NCBI RefSeq assembly: GCF_000241265.1
Contig: NZ_BAEE01000064.1
Location: forward strand, 1-64,000
DNA: 64,000 bases
Direction: 5' to 3'
From: Gordonia araii NBRC 100433
Lineage (GTDB): Bacteria > Actinomycetota > Actinomycetes > Mycobacteriales > Mycobacteriaceae
Shown here: positions 49,545 through 63,292 of the stretch, piece after piece
How positions within the stretch are numbered: position 1 is the first letter of the stretch
How the letters are laid out: the number at the start of each line of letters is the position of its first letter
Made by a program: the position numbers and the translations under genes
The notes under the pieces: generated by a model
Seen by the model: only the letters and a program-made list of their open reading frames with translations
Database searches by the model: none
Told to the model about the DNA's origin: nothing

Positions 49545-50789
49545 TCAGCGCTGCGAAAGCAGCGGTGCGAGGGAGTCCAGGATACGGCTCGCCAGCAACG
49601 TCTTCGACGTGAGGGGAAGCGCCGTCTCGGTTCCTGCCGCGCTGAGCAACCAGCCGGTGTTGTCCTCGGTGCCGAACGCCTTGCCCGAGCCCACCGGATT
49701 CACGACGAGCAGATCGCACCCCTTGCGGGCGAATTTTGCTCGCCCGTGTTCCAATACCCCGCCGTTCTCGTCTCCGGTCTCCGCGGCGAAGCCCACGATG
49801 ACGGTATCGGCGCCGATCTCCCCTCGTCCGCGCGCTTGCACCAGACCCGCGAGGATGTCCGGGTTGGTCTCCAGTTCGATCGGTGCCGGCCCGGCGGAAC
49901 TCTTCTTGATCTTCGCGTCGGACACGGCGACGGGCCGGAAGTCGGCTACGGCCGCGGCCATGATGATCACGTCGGCCTCCGCGGCCCGCTTCGTCATCTC
50001 GTCGGCGAGTTCGACGGCGCTGGAAATGGGCACGATGTCCACACCGGCGGGATCGCCGGCATTCGACGTTGATCCGGCGACGAGCGTGACGTCGGCTCCG
50101 CGGGCCGCCGCCGCCCTGGCCAAGGCGAAACCCTGCTTGCCCGAGCTGTGGTTGCCGAGATAGCGAACAGGGTCCAACGGCTCCCGTGTGCCGCCGGCGC
50201 TGATCACGATGCGGACGCCGGCCAAGTCGTAGGGCAGCGCGTCGGGCTCGTCGAGCAGGAGGTCGCCGAGCAAGCCGATCTCTCCCGGGTCGGGCAGGCG
50301 GCCGGCACCGCTGTCCCGCCCCGTCAGCCGGCCGCTGGCCGGCGGCATGACGGTCGCGCCGCGACGTCGCAGAAGGGCGACGTTGTCCTGGGTGGCCGGA
50401 TGCTCCCACATCTCCGTGTGCATGGCGGGCGCGTACAGCACCGGACAGCGGGCGGTCAGCAGCGAGGCCGTCAGCAGATCGTCGGCGCGGCCGGCGGCTG
50501 CCCGGGAGAGGAGGTCGGCGGTGGCCGGAGCGATGACGACCAGGTCGGCCTCCTGGCCGAGCCGCACATGCGCGACCTCGTCGACGTTCTCGAAGACGCT
50601 GGTCGACACCGGATGTCCGGACAGCGCCTCGAACGTGGCGGCGCCGACGAACTTCAGGGCCGCCGGCGTCGGGACGACGTGGACGTCGTGACCCGACTCG
50701 GTGAAATGGCGGAGGACCGAACACACCTTGTAGGCGGCGATCCCCCCGCCAACGCCGACGAGGATGCGCTTGCGCGCCGGAGAGGTCAT
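49545..50789 (-). CDS. coaBC: Bifunctional phosphopantothenoylcysteine decarboxylase/synthase
   Basis: 414 residues. The N-terminal CoaC flavoprotein half (1 to about 180) has GGIAAYKVCSVLR, the FMN-site FVGAATFEALSGHPV and active-site APAMHTEMWEHPATQDN; the C-terminal CoaB half has ISAGGTREPLDPVRYLGNHSSGKQG and NPDILAGLV. Catalyses two steps of coenzyme A synthesis. Follows rpoZ by 19 bases. Confidence 0.96.
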   Translation of the reverse strand: MTSPARKRILVGVGGGIAAYKVCSVLRHFTESGHDVHVVPTPAALKFVGAATFEALSGHPVSTSVFENVDEVAHVRLGQEADLVVIAPATADLLSRAAAGRADDLLTASLLTARCPVLYAPAMHTEMWEHPATQDNVALLRRRGATVMPPASGRLTGRDSGAGRLPDPGEIGLLGDLLLDEPDALPYDLAGVRIVISAGGTREPLDPVRYLGNHSSGKQGFALARAAAARGADVTLVAGSTSNAGDPAGVDIVPISSAVELADEMTKRAAEADVIIMAAAVADFRPVAVSDAKIKKSSAGPAPIELETNPDILAGLVQARGRGEIGADTVIVGFAAETGDENGGVLEHGRAKFARKGCDLLVVNPVGSGKAFGTEDNTGWLLSAAGTETALPLTSKTLLASRILDSLAPLLSQR

Positions 50790-50808
50790 GACCTGCGGCC
50801 GGGAGCGG

Positions 50809-51126
<318 letters not shown>

Positions 51127-51160
51127 TTACGAATCGATGGTGAAAGATTTGGCGGGGCCG

Positions 51161-51760
51161 CTAGTGATCTGGTCCGACCAGCAAGGATACCAACTGATCG
51201 GCGGTCGAGTCGACTTCGTGGTTCACCAGCACGTGGTCGAACGTGTCGGCGAGCGCCATCTCGGCGCGCGCGGTCTCCAGTCGTCGCGTCACGACGTCGG
51301 CGGATTCGGTGCCGCGGCCGGTGAGCCGGGACACGAGATCGTCCCACGTCGGCGGAGCGAGGAACACCGTGCGCGCCTCCGGGAGGCGGGCGACGAGGTT
51401 GTTCGCGCCCTGGATGTCCACCTCGATCAGCACCGGGACTCCGGAGTCGAGCGCGGCGAGCACCGGCGCGGCGGGAGTGCCCGACCGCTGCAGCCCGCCG
51501 TGGATCTCGGCCCACTCGAGCAACTCGCCGCCTTCGATCATCTCGGCGAACCGTTCCGGCGAGACGAAGTGGTAGTCGCGGCCGTCGACTTCGCCCGGCC
51601 TGGGTCCGCGCGTCGTCGCCGAGACGCTGAAGAACAGCTGCGGTAGGCGCTCGCGGACAGCGTTGACGACGGTGGACTTACCGACAGCCGAGGGGCCGAC
51701 CAGTACAACCAGTCGGCCCCTCGGCGTCGAAAGCTCAGGTGAGCGATCAGGCAAGGTCAA
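51161..51760 (-). CDS. gmk: Guanylate kinase
   Basis: 199 residues. P-loop [18 protein letters not shown]-binding [27 protein letters not shown], then EWAEIHGG and VEIDIQGA-type [16 protein letters not shown]. Phosphorylates GMP to GDP. The start lies inside the mihF 3' end (14-base overlap), so translation is probably coupled. Confidence 0.97.
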   Translation of the reverse strand: MTLPDRSPELSTPRGRLVVLVGPSAVGKSTVVNAVRERLPQLFFSVSATTRGPRPGEVDGRDYHFVSPERFAEMIEGGELLEWAEIHGGLQRSGTPAAPVLAALDSGVPVLIEVDIQGANNLVARLPEARTVFLAPPTWDDLVSRLTGRGTESADVVTRRLETARAEMALADTFDHVLVNHEVDSTADQLVSLLVGPDH

Positions 51761-52064
51761 ACTTCTCCAGCAAAGCCTTGCGCTGACGGTCGCCCAGGCC
51801 GCGCACGCGGCGGGTCGGGGCGATCTCCAGCTCTTCCATGATCTCGGCGGCCTTGACCTTGCCCACCTTCGGCAGGGCTTCCAGCAGCGCCGAGACCTTC
51901 ATCTTGCCGAGGATCTCGTCGTTCTCGGCGTCCTTGAGGACCTGCTTGAGGTCGGTGCCGCCTCGCTTGAGGCGCTCCTTGAGCTCGGCGCGGGCCCGGC
52001 GGGCGGCCGCAGCCTTTTCCAGCGCTGCTGCGCGCTGCTCATCGGTCAACTGGGGAAGGGCCAC
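51747..52064 (-). CDS. mihF: Actinobacterial integration host factor mIHF
   Basis: 105 residues from GTG 52064, GGAGG in front. Basic N-terminal helix ([25 protein letters not shown]) and a helix-two-turn-helix core [50 protein letters not shown], the mIHF type unrelated to HU/IHF. An essential nucleoid protein in mycobacteria that binds and bends DNA and supports phage L5 integration. Confidence 0.97.
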   Translation of the reverse strand: MALPQLTDEQRAAALEKAAAARRARAELKERLKRGGTDLKQVLKDAENDEILGKMKVSALLEALPKVGKVKAAEIMEELEIAPTRRVRGLGDRQRKALLEKFDLA

Positions 52065-52485
52065 GTGATCCTCCGTAGATCGTTCTTTCGTATCCGCCGC
52101 TCAGCCATGGTGATGACCGGCGGGCCGCCGGTTTACCTGCGGCGCAGCGTTGACGGTACCCAACCTGAGCAGGCATTTCGAGGGGTACCCCACCTTAGGT
52201 CCCGACCGGGCATGGGGTAGCGTGCGGCAGGTTTGCCCGCGTGCGAGGAGCCGATGACGTCCCGCTGCGACGACCATTGTCGCAGGTCAAAGCGAGATCG
52301 CAGCACATCGGGCCGCCGCGGTCGGCGTCACGCGTGTGACAGATGTGACGTAGGTTCGTCCGAATGCATCTCACCCACATTCGTTGTCACAGTCCGCGTG
52401 TCGTGCTCACACATGCTCCTGACCGGCCCGGATCATGCGTCGAGCGCCGGGCCTGACCACGAGCGGGGAACTCGGTCCGGGAGCT
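52065..52485 (-). promoter_or_regulatory. Long upstream region of mihF, no gene
   Basis: About 420 bases separate mihF from the deaminase remnant. Visible structures: an 8-1-8 hairpin ACCGGCGG-G-CCGCCGGT at 52116-52132 in the probable leader, and GTCAC-GCGT-GTGAC at 52327-52340 followed by a second TGTGAC (52344-52349), somewhat like half-sites of a CRP-family regulator. The promoter itself cannot be fixed. The region may control the gmk-rpoZ-coaBC run as well. Confidence 0.45.
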
Positions 52486-52951
52486 TCAGCGTCGAGATCG
52501 CGCGTGCAGCTCGCGAATCCGGCCGGCCAGCTCGGGAGCAGGACCGTCGACCGGTATTCCAGGAGCGACGGTGGTGATCGGCAACGCGACCACCGGCGCG
52601 GGCGGTGCCGCGAACTCGGCCAGCCATGCCGTCAGCTGAGTCGACGAACTGGCGAACACAATGCGCCCCAACCCCACCCACGCATGCGCGGCCGAACACA
52701 TCGGGCAATGCTCGCCGGAGGTGTAGACCGTGGCAACCGCCCGCTCCTCGGGAGCCAGTTCGCGCGCGGCGAGTTGGGCCAGGGTCAACTCCGGGTGATA
52801 CGTCGGGTCGCCGTTCCCGACGATCCGGTTGCGGTCTTCGGCGATCACCGCCGACCAGAATCGAGCCGAACGGTTCGTCACCGGCCTCGAGTGCCTCCTC
52901 GGCCAGGTCGACGCATCGACGCAAGTGGTGCAGATCAGTCTCGTCGATCAT
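52486..52951 (-). pseudogene. Nucleoside/guanine deaminase, frameshifted
   Basis: The start (MIDETDLHHLRRCVDLAEEALEAGDEPFGSILV, from 52951) is in one frame and the rest (AVIAEDRNRIVGNGDPTYHPELTLAQLAA...TVYTSGEHCPMCSAAHAWVGLGRIVFA...) in another. Joined near 52846-52856 they give a normal zinc cytidine-deaminase-like protein with the HPE and PCxxC-type CPMC zinc ligands. Loss of one G in the GGCGG stretch restores continuity. True pseudogene or base-calling error cannot be told apart. It sits between pyrF and mihF, where M. tuberculosis has PE/PPE genes. Confidence 0.75.
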
Positions 52952-52966
52952 GGGCGCAACCTCATT

Positions 52967-53787
52967 TCACGGCCTCAGCGCGGCCTCGACCTCGTCGCGG
53001 ACAGCCTCACACGCGGCTCGCAGCGCTGCGACATCCGGCCCGGAGCGCAACACGCCTCGCGAGCTGGCGGGCAACAGCCAGCGCTGATCGGCGCCGGCGA
53101 ACAGTTCGGCCAGCTCGGCCGCGGTCGCGCCCTGTGCGCCCAATCCAGGCGCCAGAATCACCCCGCCCAAGCCGGTCAGGTCGAGCCCATGAGCGCGAGT
53201 CGCGCCCACCACGACGCCCGCGGTCGCACTGCCGTCGAGATTGGCCGCCGCGGCCTCATCGACGATCGCCTGTCCGACGCTCCTCCCCCGTTCCTGGGCG
53301 AGTTGGATCTCCCCACCCTCGGGGTTGGACGTGCGGGCGAGAACGATCACCGCGCGCTCGGTCGTCCGCGCCTGGACGATCGCGGGTTCCAGCGACCCGA
53401 ATCCGAGATAGGGCGACGCCGTGACCGCGTCGGCGCACAGGGGGGATTCCTCGGCGAGCCACGCCCGGGCGTACGCGGCCATCGTCGAGCCGATGTCACC
53501 CCGTTTTGCGTCGGCGAGCACGAGTGCTCCGGCATCGCGGCAACCCGCGATGACCCGCTCCAGCGCGGCGAAACCGGCCGACCCGAACGCCTCGAAGAAG
53601 GCGACCTGGGGTTTGATCACCGCCGCGGTCGGGCCGAGCGCTTCCACGCAGATGTCGCCGAAGCGGGCGAGCCCCTGCGCGGACACGGGCAGCCCCCAAC
53701 TGGCCAGAAGCTCCGGATGGGGGTCGATGCCCGCACACAGCCGCCCCCGCGCGGCGACCGCCGCGCGATAGCGGGACGCGAATCCGG

Positions 53788-53791
<4 letters not shown>
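52967..53791 (-). CDS. pyrF: Orotidine 5'-phosphate decarboxylase
   Basis: 274 residues from GTG 53791, overlapping the carB stop by 4 bases. Type 2 family: [12 protein letters not shown], catalytic [19 protein letters not shown] and [13 protein letters not shown]. Makes UMP, last step of de novo pyrimidine synthesis. Upstream in-frame codons lie inside carB and are rejected. Confidence 0.96.
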
Positions 53792-57158
<3,367 letters not shown>

Positions 57159-57159
<1 letters not shown>

Positions 57160-58301
57160 CAGGCTTTCTCCATCGCGGTGGCGAACTTGTCGAAGAGGTC
57201 GGCGGCGTCGTGCGGGCCGGCGGCGGCCTCGGGGTGGTACTGGACCGAGAAGGCGCGGCCGTCGAGCAGTTCGACGCCTTCGACCGTCCCGTCGTTGGCG
57301 CACACGTGGCTGACGCGGGCCCGACCGAAGTCGGTGTCGAACTCCTCACCCGCCTCGCCTTCGAGGGCGAAACCGTGGTTCTGGGAGGTGATCGCGGCTC
57401 GGCCCGTGGCCAGGTCGAGGACCGGGATGTTGATGCCGCGGTGCCCGAAGCGCATCTTGTACGTATTCCGCCCGAGGGCCCGGCCCAGGATCTGGTTGCC
57501 GAAGCAGATGCCGAACAGCGGGTATCCGGCGTCGATGACCGACCTGGTGAGTTGCACGGCGGCGTCGGCGGTGGCGGGGTCGCCCGGGCCGTTGGAGAGG
57601 AAGACTCCGTCGGGCTTGAGGTCGGCGATCGCGTCCAGACCGGTGCCGACCGGCAGGACGTGGACTTCGATCCCGCGCTGAGCGAGCATCCGGGGCGTAT
57701 TCGCCTTGATGCCGAGATCGAGCGCCGCAACCCGGAAACGGACCGGCCCGTCCGGCTTGACGACATACGGGCTCGCCGTGCTGACTTCGGCGGACAGGTT
57801 CGCGCCGGCCATCGGCGGCTGCGCGGCGACCCGGGCCAGCAACTCCTCGTCGTCGGCCAGCGCGGTGCCGGAGAAGACCCCGGCCCGCATCGAACCGTGG
57901 TCGCGCAGGACGCGGGTCACCGCACGGGTGTCGATACCGGCGATGCCGACGATTCCCTGTTCGCGCAGCTGGTCGTCGAGGTTGCCGGTGGCCCGCCAGT
58001 TGGACACCCGCCTGGTCGGATTGCGCACGGCGTAGCCCGCCACCCAGATCTTGCCCGGATCCGGGCCGTTGCCGACGTTCAGGCGGCTCTCGCCGTCTTC
58101 GTCGTTCCACCCGGTGTTCCCGATCTGCGGTGCGGTCGCGACGAGGATCTGCCGGTGGTAGCTCGGGTCCGTGAGCGCTTCCTGGTAGCCGGTCATCGCC
58201 GTGCAGAAGACGGCCTCGCCGAGGGTCTCGCCGACGTCACCGAACTCGAGGCCGGTGAACACCTGGCCGTTCTCCAGTACCAGTTTTGCCGTGTTGCTCA
58301 T
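57159..58301 (-). CDS. carA: Carbamoyl-phosphate synthase, small subunit
   Basis: 380 residues from ATG 58301; GTG 58313 would overlap the upstream stop (GTGA) and is also possible. N-terminal [16 protein letters not shown]...[16 protein letters not shown] domain and a class I glutamine amidotransferase domain with nucleophile Cys in [15 protein letters not shown] and the His-Glu pair in [11 protein letters not shown]. Releases ammonia from glutamine for CarB. Confidence 0.97.
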
Positions 58302-58309
58302 CAATCTGC

Positions 58310-58855
58310 TCACTCTGCTGCGTTCGGGTCGGTGGGTTCTGCGGTGCCGGGGAAGGCCACCAGCCAGTGCGGGTAGACGGCCTTGTCATCGGCGCGGATG
58401 GCGGTGGTCACGCCCGCCCGGGAGGGCAGCGTCCAGTCGAAGGCGAGGATGCCTCCGGCGTGCATGACCTTGCTCGCGGCACGGTTGGTGGTCCGGACGG
58501 CCACCAGATCGTCGCGCGGAATCCAAATCGTCGCCGCGCCGCGCCGCTCGATCGCCACCCCGTGGGTGTAGCCCGTGGCCGTCGCCGGTGCCCGGTCGCC
58601 GACGTCGTCGACCTGGACGCGGTCGATCCAGTTCTCGACGCGGGTCGTCCCCAGATACAGGCACTCGGTCGGTCCGACGACGAACTCACCCGGATCCGCC
58701 GGCGGGGCGGGAAAGGACCCGAACTCGGCGAGTTGCTGTTGTCCGCGGCGCTGCCGACCGGTGAAGAAAAGCCAGATCAGCCACCCGATGAAGATCAGGA
58801 ACAGCGCGACCAGCGCCAGGAAGACGATGTTGAAGACGAGGGCCCCGGTACTCAC
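58310..58855 (-). CDS. Membrane protein of the pyr operon (Rv1382 type)
   Basis: 181 residues. One strong N-terminal helix (residues 5-33) and a cytosolic beta-rich domain ([29 protein letters not shown]...[25 protein letters not shown]). Position between pyrC and carA, with 4-base overlaps on both sides, matches Rv1382. Its constant place in the operon suggests a link to pyrimidine or carbamoyl-phosphate supply, but no activity can be read. Confidence 0.85.
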   Translation of the reverse strand: MSTGALVFNIVFLALVALFLIFIGWLIWLFFTGRQRRGQQQLAEFGSFPAPPADPGEFVVGPTECLYLGTTRVENWIDRVQVDDVGDRAPATATGYTHGVAIERRGAATIWIPRDDLVAVRTTNRAASKVMHAGGILAFDWTLPSRAGVTTAIRADDKAVYPHWLVAFPGTAEPTDPNAAE

Positions 58856-60162
58856 CAGCGCACCTCCCCGCCGAGCTGGGTGATGCGGCCGCGCAGCAGC
58901 GTCGCGGTGATGGTCGCGGGCATGGTCATGCCGCCGTACGGCGTGTTCTGCGACTTACTCGCGAGATCGGTCGGCACCACCTCCCACGAGGCGGTCGGGT
59001 CGATCAGCGCGAGGTTGGCGGGCTCGCCGACGGCGATGGGCCTCCCCTGGTCGGGCAGTCCCACGATCTCGGCGGGCCGTTCGCTCATCACGCGCGCGAC
59101 ACCCCGCCAGTCGAGCAGGCCGGGCTCGACCATGGTGTCGACGAGGATCGGCAGCGCCGTCTCCAGTCCGAGCATTCCCGGTCGGGCCGCGGCGAACTCG
59201 CAGCACTTGTCCTGCATCGCGTGTGGCGCGTGATCGGTGGCGACGCAGTCGATGACCCCGTCGGCGAGAGCAGCGCGCAGCGCCTCGGCGTCGCTGGCCT
59301 CTCGCAGCGGTGGGTTCACGCGGTTGAGGCCGTCGTAGGTGCCGAGCCGCTCGTCGGTGAGCAACAGATGGTGCGGTGTCACCTCGGCGGTGATCGAGAT
59401 GCCCTGCGCGCGAGCCCAATTCACCAGCTCGACCGTGCCGGCGGTCGAGGCGTGGCAGATGTGGACGCGGGCGCCGGCGTCGCGGGCGAGCAGCGCGTCG
59501 CGGGCGACGATGGATTCTTCGGCGGCGCGCGGCCAGCCGGTGAGGCCGAGCCTGGCGGCCGTCGGACCCTCGTGGGCGACGGCGCCGACGGTGAGCCTCG
59601 GCTCCTCGGCGTGCTGGGCGATCAGCACTCCCAGCCCGGTCGCGTATTCCAGGGCGCGTCGCATGACCAGCGGATCGTCGACGCACTTGCCGTCGTCGCT
59701 GAACATCTTCACCCGGCCGACTCCGGCGGCCATCATGCCCATCTCGGCGAGCTGGCGCCCTTCCAGGCCGACAGTGACCGCGCCGACCGGGTGGACGTCG
59801 ACCAGCCCGACCTCCTGCCCGGCGCGATAGACGTTGTCGGTGATCGTGGCGTTGTCGGCGACCGGGTCGGTGTTGGCCATCGCGAACACTGCGGTGTAGC
59901 CGCCTCGCGCCGCGGCGGCCGAGCCGGTGGCGATGGTCTCGGTGTCTTCGCGCCCGGGCTCGCGCAGGTGCGTATGCAGGTCGACGAATCCGGGCAGCGC
60001 GATAGCGCCCCCGGCGTCGACCACCTCGGCGTTCTCCGGGGCTGTCAGGCCGGCACCGATCTCGCCGATCACCCCGTCGACGATCGCGATGTCGGTCTCG
60101 TCGCCGCCGTAGGGCCGCACGCGGCGCAACAGCACGGGCGCACCCTTTCGCTCGAGCGTCAT
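58852..60162 (-). CDS. pyrC: Dihydroorotase
   Basis: 436 residues. Class I dihydroorotase: metal ligands in [15 protein letters not shown], substrate-site NTDPVADN, later His ligands in HICHAST and [15 protein letters not shown], and the catalytic Asp in [14 protein letters not shown]. Forms dihydroorotate from carbamoyl aspartate. Overlaps pyrB by 4 bases. Confidence 0.97.
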   Translation of the reverse strand: MTLERKGAPVLLRRVRPYGGDETDIAIVDGVIGEIGAGLTAPENAEVVDAGGAIALPGFVDLHTHLREPGREDTETIATGSAAAARGGYTAVFAMANTDPVADNATITDNVYRAGQEVGLVDVHPVGAVTVGLEGRQLAEMGMMAAGVGRVKMFSDDGKCVDDPLVMRRALEYATGLGVLIAQHAEEPRLTVGAVAHEGPTAARLGLTGWPRAAEESIVARDALLARDAGARVHICHASTAGTVELVNWARAQGISITAEVTPHHLLLTDERLGTYDGLNRVNPPLREASDAEALRAALADGVIDCVATDHAPHAMQDKCCEFAAARPGMLGLETALPILVDTMVEPGLLDWRGVARVMSERPAEIVGLPDQGRPIAVGEPANLALIDPTASWEVVPTDLASKSQNTPYGGMTMPATITATLLRGRITQLGGEVRW

Positions 60163-61145
60163 GAACTCGCCTCCACCTGCTGGTCTCCTCGCTGTTGTTC
60201 CGGATCGATGCCGACGAGCAGCCGCAGCAGGACCGCCATGCGGACGTGGACGCCGTTGCGCACCTGTTCGAGGACCGTCGCCTGTGGCGCGTCGGCGACC
60301 GAGTAGCCGATCTCCATGCCGCGCAGCATCGGGCCGGGGTGCAGCACGACGGCGTTCTCGTCGAGCAGCCGCAGCCGGTCGTCGTTCAGGCCGTAGCGCA
60401 CGGAGTATTCGCGCGGGCTCGGGAAGAACGCGCCGTTCATCCGCTCGGCTTGCACGCGCAGCATCATGACCGCGTCGGCGGAGGGCAGTTGCGCGTCGAG
60501 TTCGTGGGCGATCGTCACCGGCCAGGTCTCCACCCCGGCGGGCAACAGCGTGGGCGGAGCGACGAGGACGACCTCGGCCCCCAGCGTCGAGAGCAGGTGG
60601 GCGTTGGAGCGGGCGACCCGGGAGTGCACGATGTCGCCGACGATCACGACGCGCCGCCCGTCGATCCCGCCGAGGCGCTGCCGCAGGGTGAGCGCGTCGA
60701 GCAACGCCTGGGTCGGGTGCTCGTGCGTGCCGTCGCCGGCGTTGATGACGGCCGGGCCCGTCAGCGCTCCCGATTCGTCGCGTTCAGAGGTCCACTCCGC
60801 GATCTGATGCGCGGCGCCCGAGCTCGGGTGCCGCACGATCAGGGCGTCGGCGCCCGCTGCGTGCAAAGTCTTGGCGGTGTCCCGCAGGGACTCCCCCTTG
60901 CCCGCGGACGAACCGGTGGCACTGACGTTGATCACGTCGGCGCTCATCCACTTCCCGGCGACCTCGAAGGACACCCGGGTGCGCGTCGAGTTCTCGTAGA
61001 AGACCGTCATCACGGTGCGGCCGCGCAGCGTGGGGAGCTTGCGGATCTCACGGCCGAGCAGCGCTTGGGCGAAGCCGTCGGCGTCGTCGAGGATCCCGAG
61101 CGCGTCGTCGCGGGAAAGGTCGGCGGTGGACAGCAGATGCCGCAT
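60159..61145 (-). CDS. pyrB: Aspartate carbamoyltransferase, catalytic chain
   Basis: 328 residues. Carbamoyl-phosphate site [19 protein letters not shown], loop [32 protein letters not shown] and the aspartate-site [25 protein letters not shown]. No regulatory PyrI chain is encoded, as expected for actinobacteria. One-base overlap with pyrR. Confidence 0.97.
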   Translation of the reverse strand: MRHLLSTADLSRDDALGILDDADGFAQALLGREIRKLPTLRGRTVMTVFYENSTRTRVSFEVAGKWMSADVINVSATGSSAGKGESLRDTAKTLHAAGADALIVRHPSSGAAHQIAEWTSERDESGALTGPAVINAGDGTHEHPTQALLDALTLRQRLGGIDGRRVVIVGDIVHSRVARSNAHLLSTLGAEVVLVAPPTLLPAGVETWPVTIAHELDAQLPSADAVMMLRVQAERMNGAFFPSPREYSVRYGLNDDRLRLLDENAVVLHPGPMLRGMEIGYSVADAPQATVLEQVRNGVHVRMAVLLRLLVGIDPEQQRGDQQVEASS

Positions 61146-61723
61146 CAGGCGCTCCCCTCGCCCGTCGACCGGGCCGATGCCAAGACGACCTCGTCGACCC
61201 CGTCGGTCTCGGCGAAGTGGACGGCGACGTCCTCGTCGCGGGCGGTCGGAAGATTCTTCCCGACATAGTCGGCGCGGATCGGCAGTTCGCGGTGGCCGCG
61301 GTCTACGAGGACGGCCAACTGGACGGTTGCCGGCCGGCCGAGGTCGCGCAGGCCGTCGAGCGCCGCTCGTACCGTGCGCCCGGAGTAGAGCACGTCGTCG
61401 ACCAGGATGACGTGGGCGTTGTCGATTCCGCCCGGGGGCACGGCCGTGCGCTCCAGCGGCCGATGCGGCTGCGCGCGCAGATCGTCGCGGTACAGCGTGA
61501 TGTCGAGGAAGCCGGTGGGGATCTCGATGCCGGAGTATTCGGCGATCCGCGCCGCGAAACGCTTTGCCAGGATCGGGCCGCGAGTCGGAATGCCGAGGAG
61601 GACGACGTTCTTGTCGCCGTCGTCGTCGAGCGCGGTCTTCTCGATGATCTGGTGCGCGATCCGGGCGATCGTCCGATTCACGTCCGAGCTGTCGAGCAAA
61701 ACCCTGCGGGCAGCGCTGGTCAA
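61145..61723 (-). CDS. pyrR: PyrR regulatory protein / uracil phosphoribosyltransferase
   Basis: 192 residues. PRPP motif [21 protein letters not shown], plus [26 protein letters not shown] and [25 protein letters not shown] 61723 was chosen as start because AAGGAGG lies 8 bases before it; the alternative GTG 61750 would lie within the PyrR-binding RNA loop. PyrR binds that RNA when UMP is high and shuts down the operon. First gene of pyrR-pyrB-pyrC-carA-carB-pyrF. Confidence 0.95.
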   Translation of the reverse strand: MTSAARRVLLDSSDVNRTIARIAHQIIEKTALDDDGDKNVVLLGIPTRGPILAKRFAARIAEYSGIEIPTGFLDITLYRDDLRAQPHRPLERTAVPPGGIDNAHVILVDDVLYSGRTVRAALDGLRDLGRPATVQLAVLVDRGHRELPIRADYVGKNLPTARDEDVAVHFAETDGVDEVVLASARSTGEGSA

Positions 61724-61740
61724 AGCAGCCGACCTCCTTC

Positions 61741-61760
61741 TCCGCCTCACGGGACGGATC
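61741..61760 (-). promoter_or_regulatory. PyrR-binding RNA loop at the pyrR ribosome binding site
   Basis: On the minus strand the leader reads TCCG-TCCCGTGAGG-CGGA, a stem-loop whose loop carries the C-x-GxGAGG core of known PyrR binding sites. The AAGGAGG ribosome binding site begins 2 bases after it (61739-61733). No terminator/antiterminator pair follows, so control is probably translational: PyrR-UMP on the loop would mask ribosome entry, as described for mycobacteria. Confidence 0.75.
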
Positions 61761-61802
61761 GTTAAAGGATGTCTGTCGGCTACGAGGCTACACGGTGCCG
61801 GC

Positions 61803-62942
61803 TCAGCCTCGTCCGCGAGTGGCCGATTTCGCGGTGAGCACCGTCAGGTTGGGACTCTGGAACTCGGTGGCGAGGACGAGGCCGGTGCGTGGGTCGACGG
61901 CCACCGTGTGCGGGCGCCGGGCGGTCGGTACGGTGGCGACGACCCGGTCGCTGTCCAGGTCGATCACCGTGATGGACCGCTTGAACAGGTTCGCCGTGTA
62001 GGCCAGTCGGCGCTGCGCGTCGATGGCCACGTTCACCGGCGTCGTACCGGTCCTGATCCGCTTCGCCACGGTCAGCGTGTCCGGGTCGATCACCGCGATC
62101 TCACCGGTCGCGAAGCTGGCCGCGTAGACGCGGCCGGTCGCGGGATCGACCGACGGCCGGGAGTTCGGCGCGGTCGCGATCTTCTTGACGACGGCGTTGG
62201 TCTTCGCGTCGATGACCGCGACGTAGTTGGTCTTCTTCGCCTTGGTGTCGGCGTTGCCGACGTAGACGCGGCCGCGCCCCGGATCCACCGACAACAGCGA
62301 TGGGCGGTAGACGCCCCGGATAACGGCCAGTTCGCCCCGCGTCGCCGTGTCGACGACCATCACCGCGTCGGCGTTGCTGTTGGCGATGTACGCGCGCCCC
62401 GACACCGGGTCGGCGGCGACGCCCATCACGTGTTTGAGCGGGATGCTCGTACGGATCATGTCGCTCGGTCGCGCCCGCGTCGCACCCATGTCGACGATGG
62501 CCGCGCCGCCGGCACGGGCGCTGGTGGTCAGGACCCGGCCACGCGCGGGATCGACCGCGAGACCGACCGGCACCTGCGGCATCGGAACCGTCAACGGGCC
62601 CATCGTCGTGCGGCCGTTGGGCAACGGTGCGTAGTCGATCGTGCGCTTCACCCGTCGGGAATCCAGGTTGACCACCGCCACCTTGGGTCGGAGCTGGTGC
62701 GGGTAAGGCACGACGGCGCCGACGGTGTCGTCCTTTTGGTTGTAGTCGTCGCCGTCGGCGATGAACACGGACCGGCGGCCCGGATCGATCGCCAGTTCGG
62801 CCCCCTCCGTCACCCCCGCCGGAATCGACGCGACGTTGTACGCGCCGCCCGGCGCGGCGCCCGACATCGGTGACGCCGCGACAAGCGAGAGCACCGGCAC
62901 CAGGCCGGCAACGAGAACAGGTGGCAGGCAACGGCTTTGCAT
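61803..62942 (-). CDS. Secreted YncE/YVTN-type beta-propeller protein
   Basis: 379 residues from ATG 62942 (GAGGGGG in front; ATG 62960 also in frame). Signal peptide [24 protein letters not shown], then about seven propeller blades, each with a V/I-AVDPxxGRVY-type strand and a VVD or VID strand ([84 protein letters not shown]). It is exported and probably binds a ligand or wall component. An iron-box-like sequence precedes it, suggesting induction in low iron. Confidence 0.85.
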   Translation of the reverse strand: MQSRCLPPVLVAGLVPVLSLVAASPMSGAAPGGAYNVASIPAGVTEGAELAIDPGRRSVFIADGDDYNQKDDTVGAVVPYPHQLRPKVAVVNLDSRRVKRTIDYAPLPNGRTTMGPLTVPMPQVPVGLAVDPARGRVLTTSARAGGAAIVDMGATRARPSDMIRTSIPLKHVMGVAADPVSGRAYIANSNADAVMVVDTATRGELAVIRGVYRPSLLSVDPGRGRVYVGNADTKAKKTNYVAVIDAKTNAVVKKIATAPNSRPSVDPATGRVYAASFATGEIAVIDPDTLTVAKRIRTGTTPVNVAIDAQRRLAYTANLFKRSITVIDLDSDRVVATVPTARRPHTVAVDPRTGLVLATEFQSPNLTVLTAKSATRGRG

Positions 62943-62976
62943 GATCCCCCTCAGTGTCATTTCATGAGGGTAACAG

Positions 62977-62995
62977 TAAGGTTAGCGCACCCTAA
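62977..62995 (-). promoter_or_regulatory. IdeR/DtxR-type iron box
   Basis: On the minus strand TTAGGGTGCGCTAACCTTA matches 15 of 19 positions of the IdeR consensus TTAGGTTAGGCTAACCTAA, with intact outer half-sites. It ends 34 bases before the start codon of the beta-propeller gene at 62942, a usual distance for repression by iron-loaded IdeR. Confidence 0.7.
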
Positions 62996-63104
62996 CTTCG
63001 CTGTGGGTGATCTGCGTCATGGATCTGAAGCCATCCACATCACGAGCGTCGAACCCGGCACACTTCGCTGGCCACAACGTGCGCGCTGGCAGGAATCCCT
63101 ACCC

Positions 63105-63141
63105 GTAGGTTCTCCGCCGCAGTTCGTGGCGAGGAACCTAC
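63105..63141 (-). terminator. Long hairpin downstream of nusB
   Basis: GTAGGTTC (63105-63112) pairs with GAACCTAC (63134-63141), and the inner TCCGCC with GGCGAG-side bases apart from one bulged C, giving about 14 base pairs around a 9-base loop. It is 152 bases past the nusB stop and 110 bases before the iron box, so it is placed to end the efp-nusB transcript. No T-tract follows. Confidence 0.6.
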
Positions 63142-63292
63142 CTCTGGCGCCTTGCCGCAGCTCGGTAGCAAGGCCACCACCAAAGCGACAAGACCGGCAA
63201 GGCTCCGTCGTACTGAAGGAGCGTGAGTGGAGATGGGCATCATCAAGGCAATCGCCCTGCCGTCGCCGGCGCGGCGAGTGTTTGATCGATCT
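63142..63292. other. Gap between nusB and the hairpin, no convincing gene
   Basis: A 66-codon frame on the minus strand from ATG 63240 has a hydrophobic stretch ending in PSCGK that looks a little like a lipoprotein signal, but it lacks a clear ribosome binding site and runs through the hairpin. Nothing else is seen here. Confidence 0.4.

Noticed and set aside
63040-63240. Small lipoprotein-like minus-strand frame
   Set aside because: The signal-like stretch has Pro at the -2 position of the lipobox, there is no clear ribosome binding site, and the frame runs through a strong hairpin.
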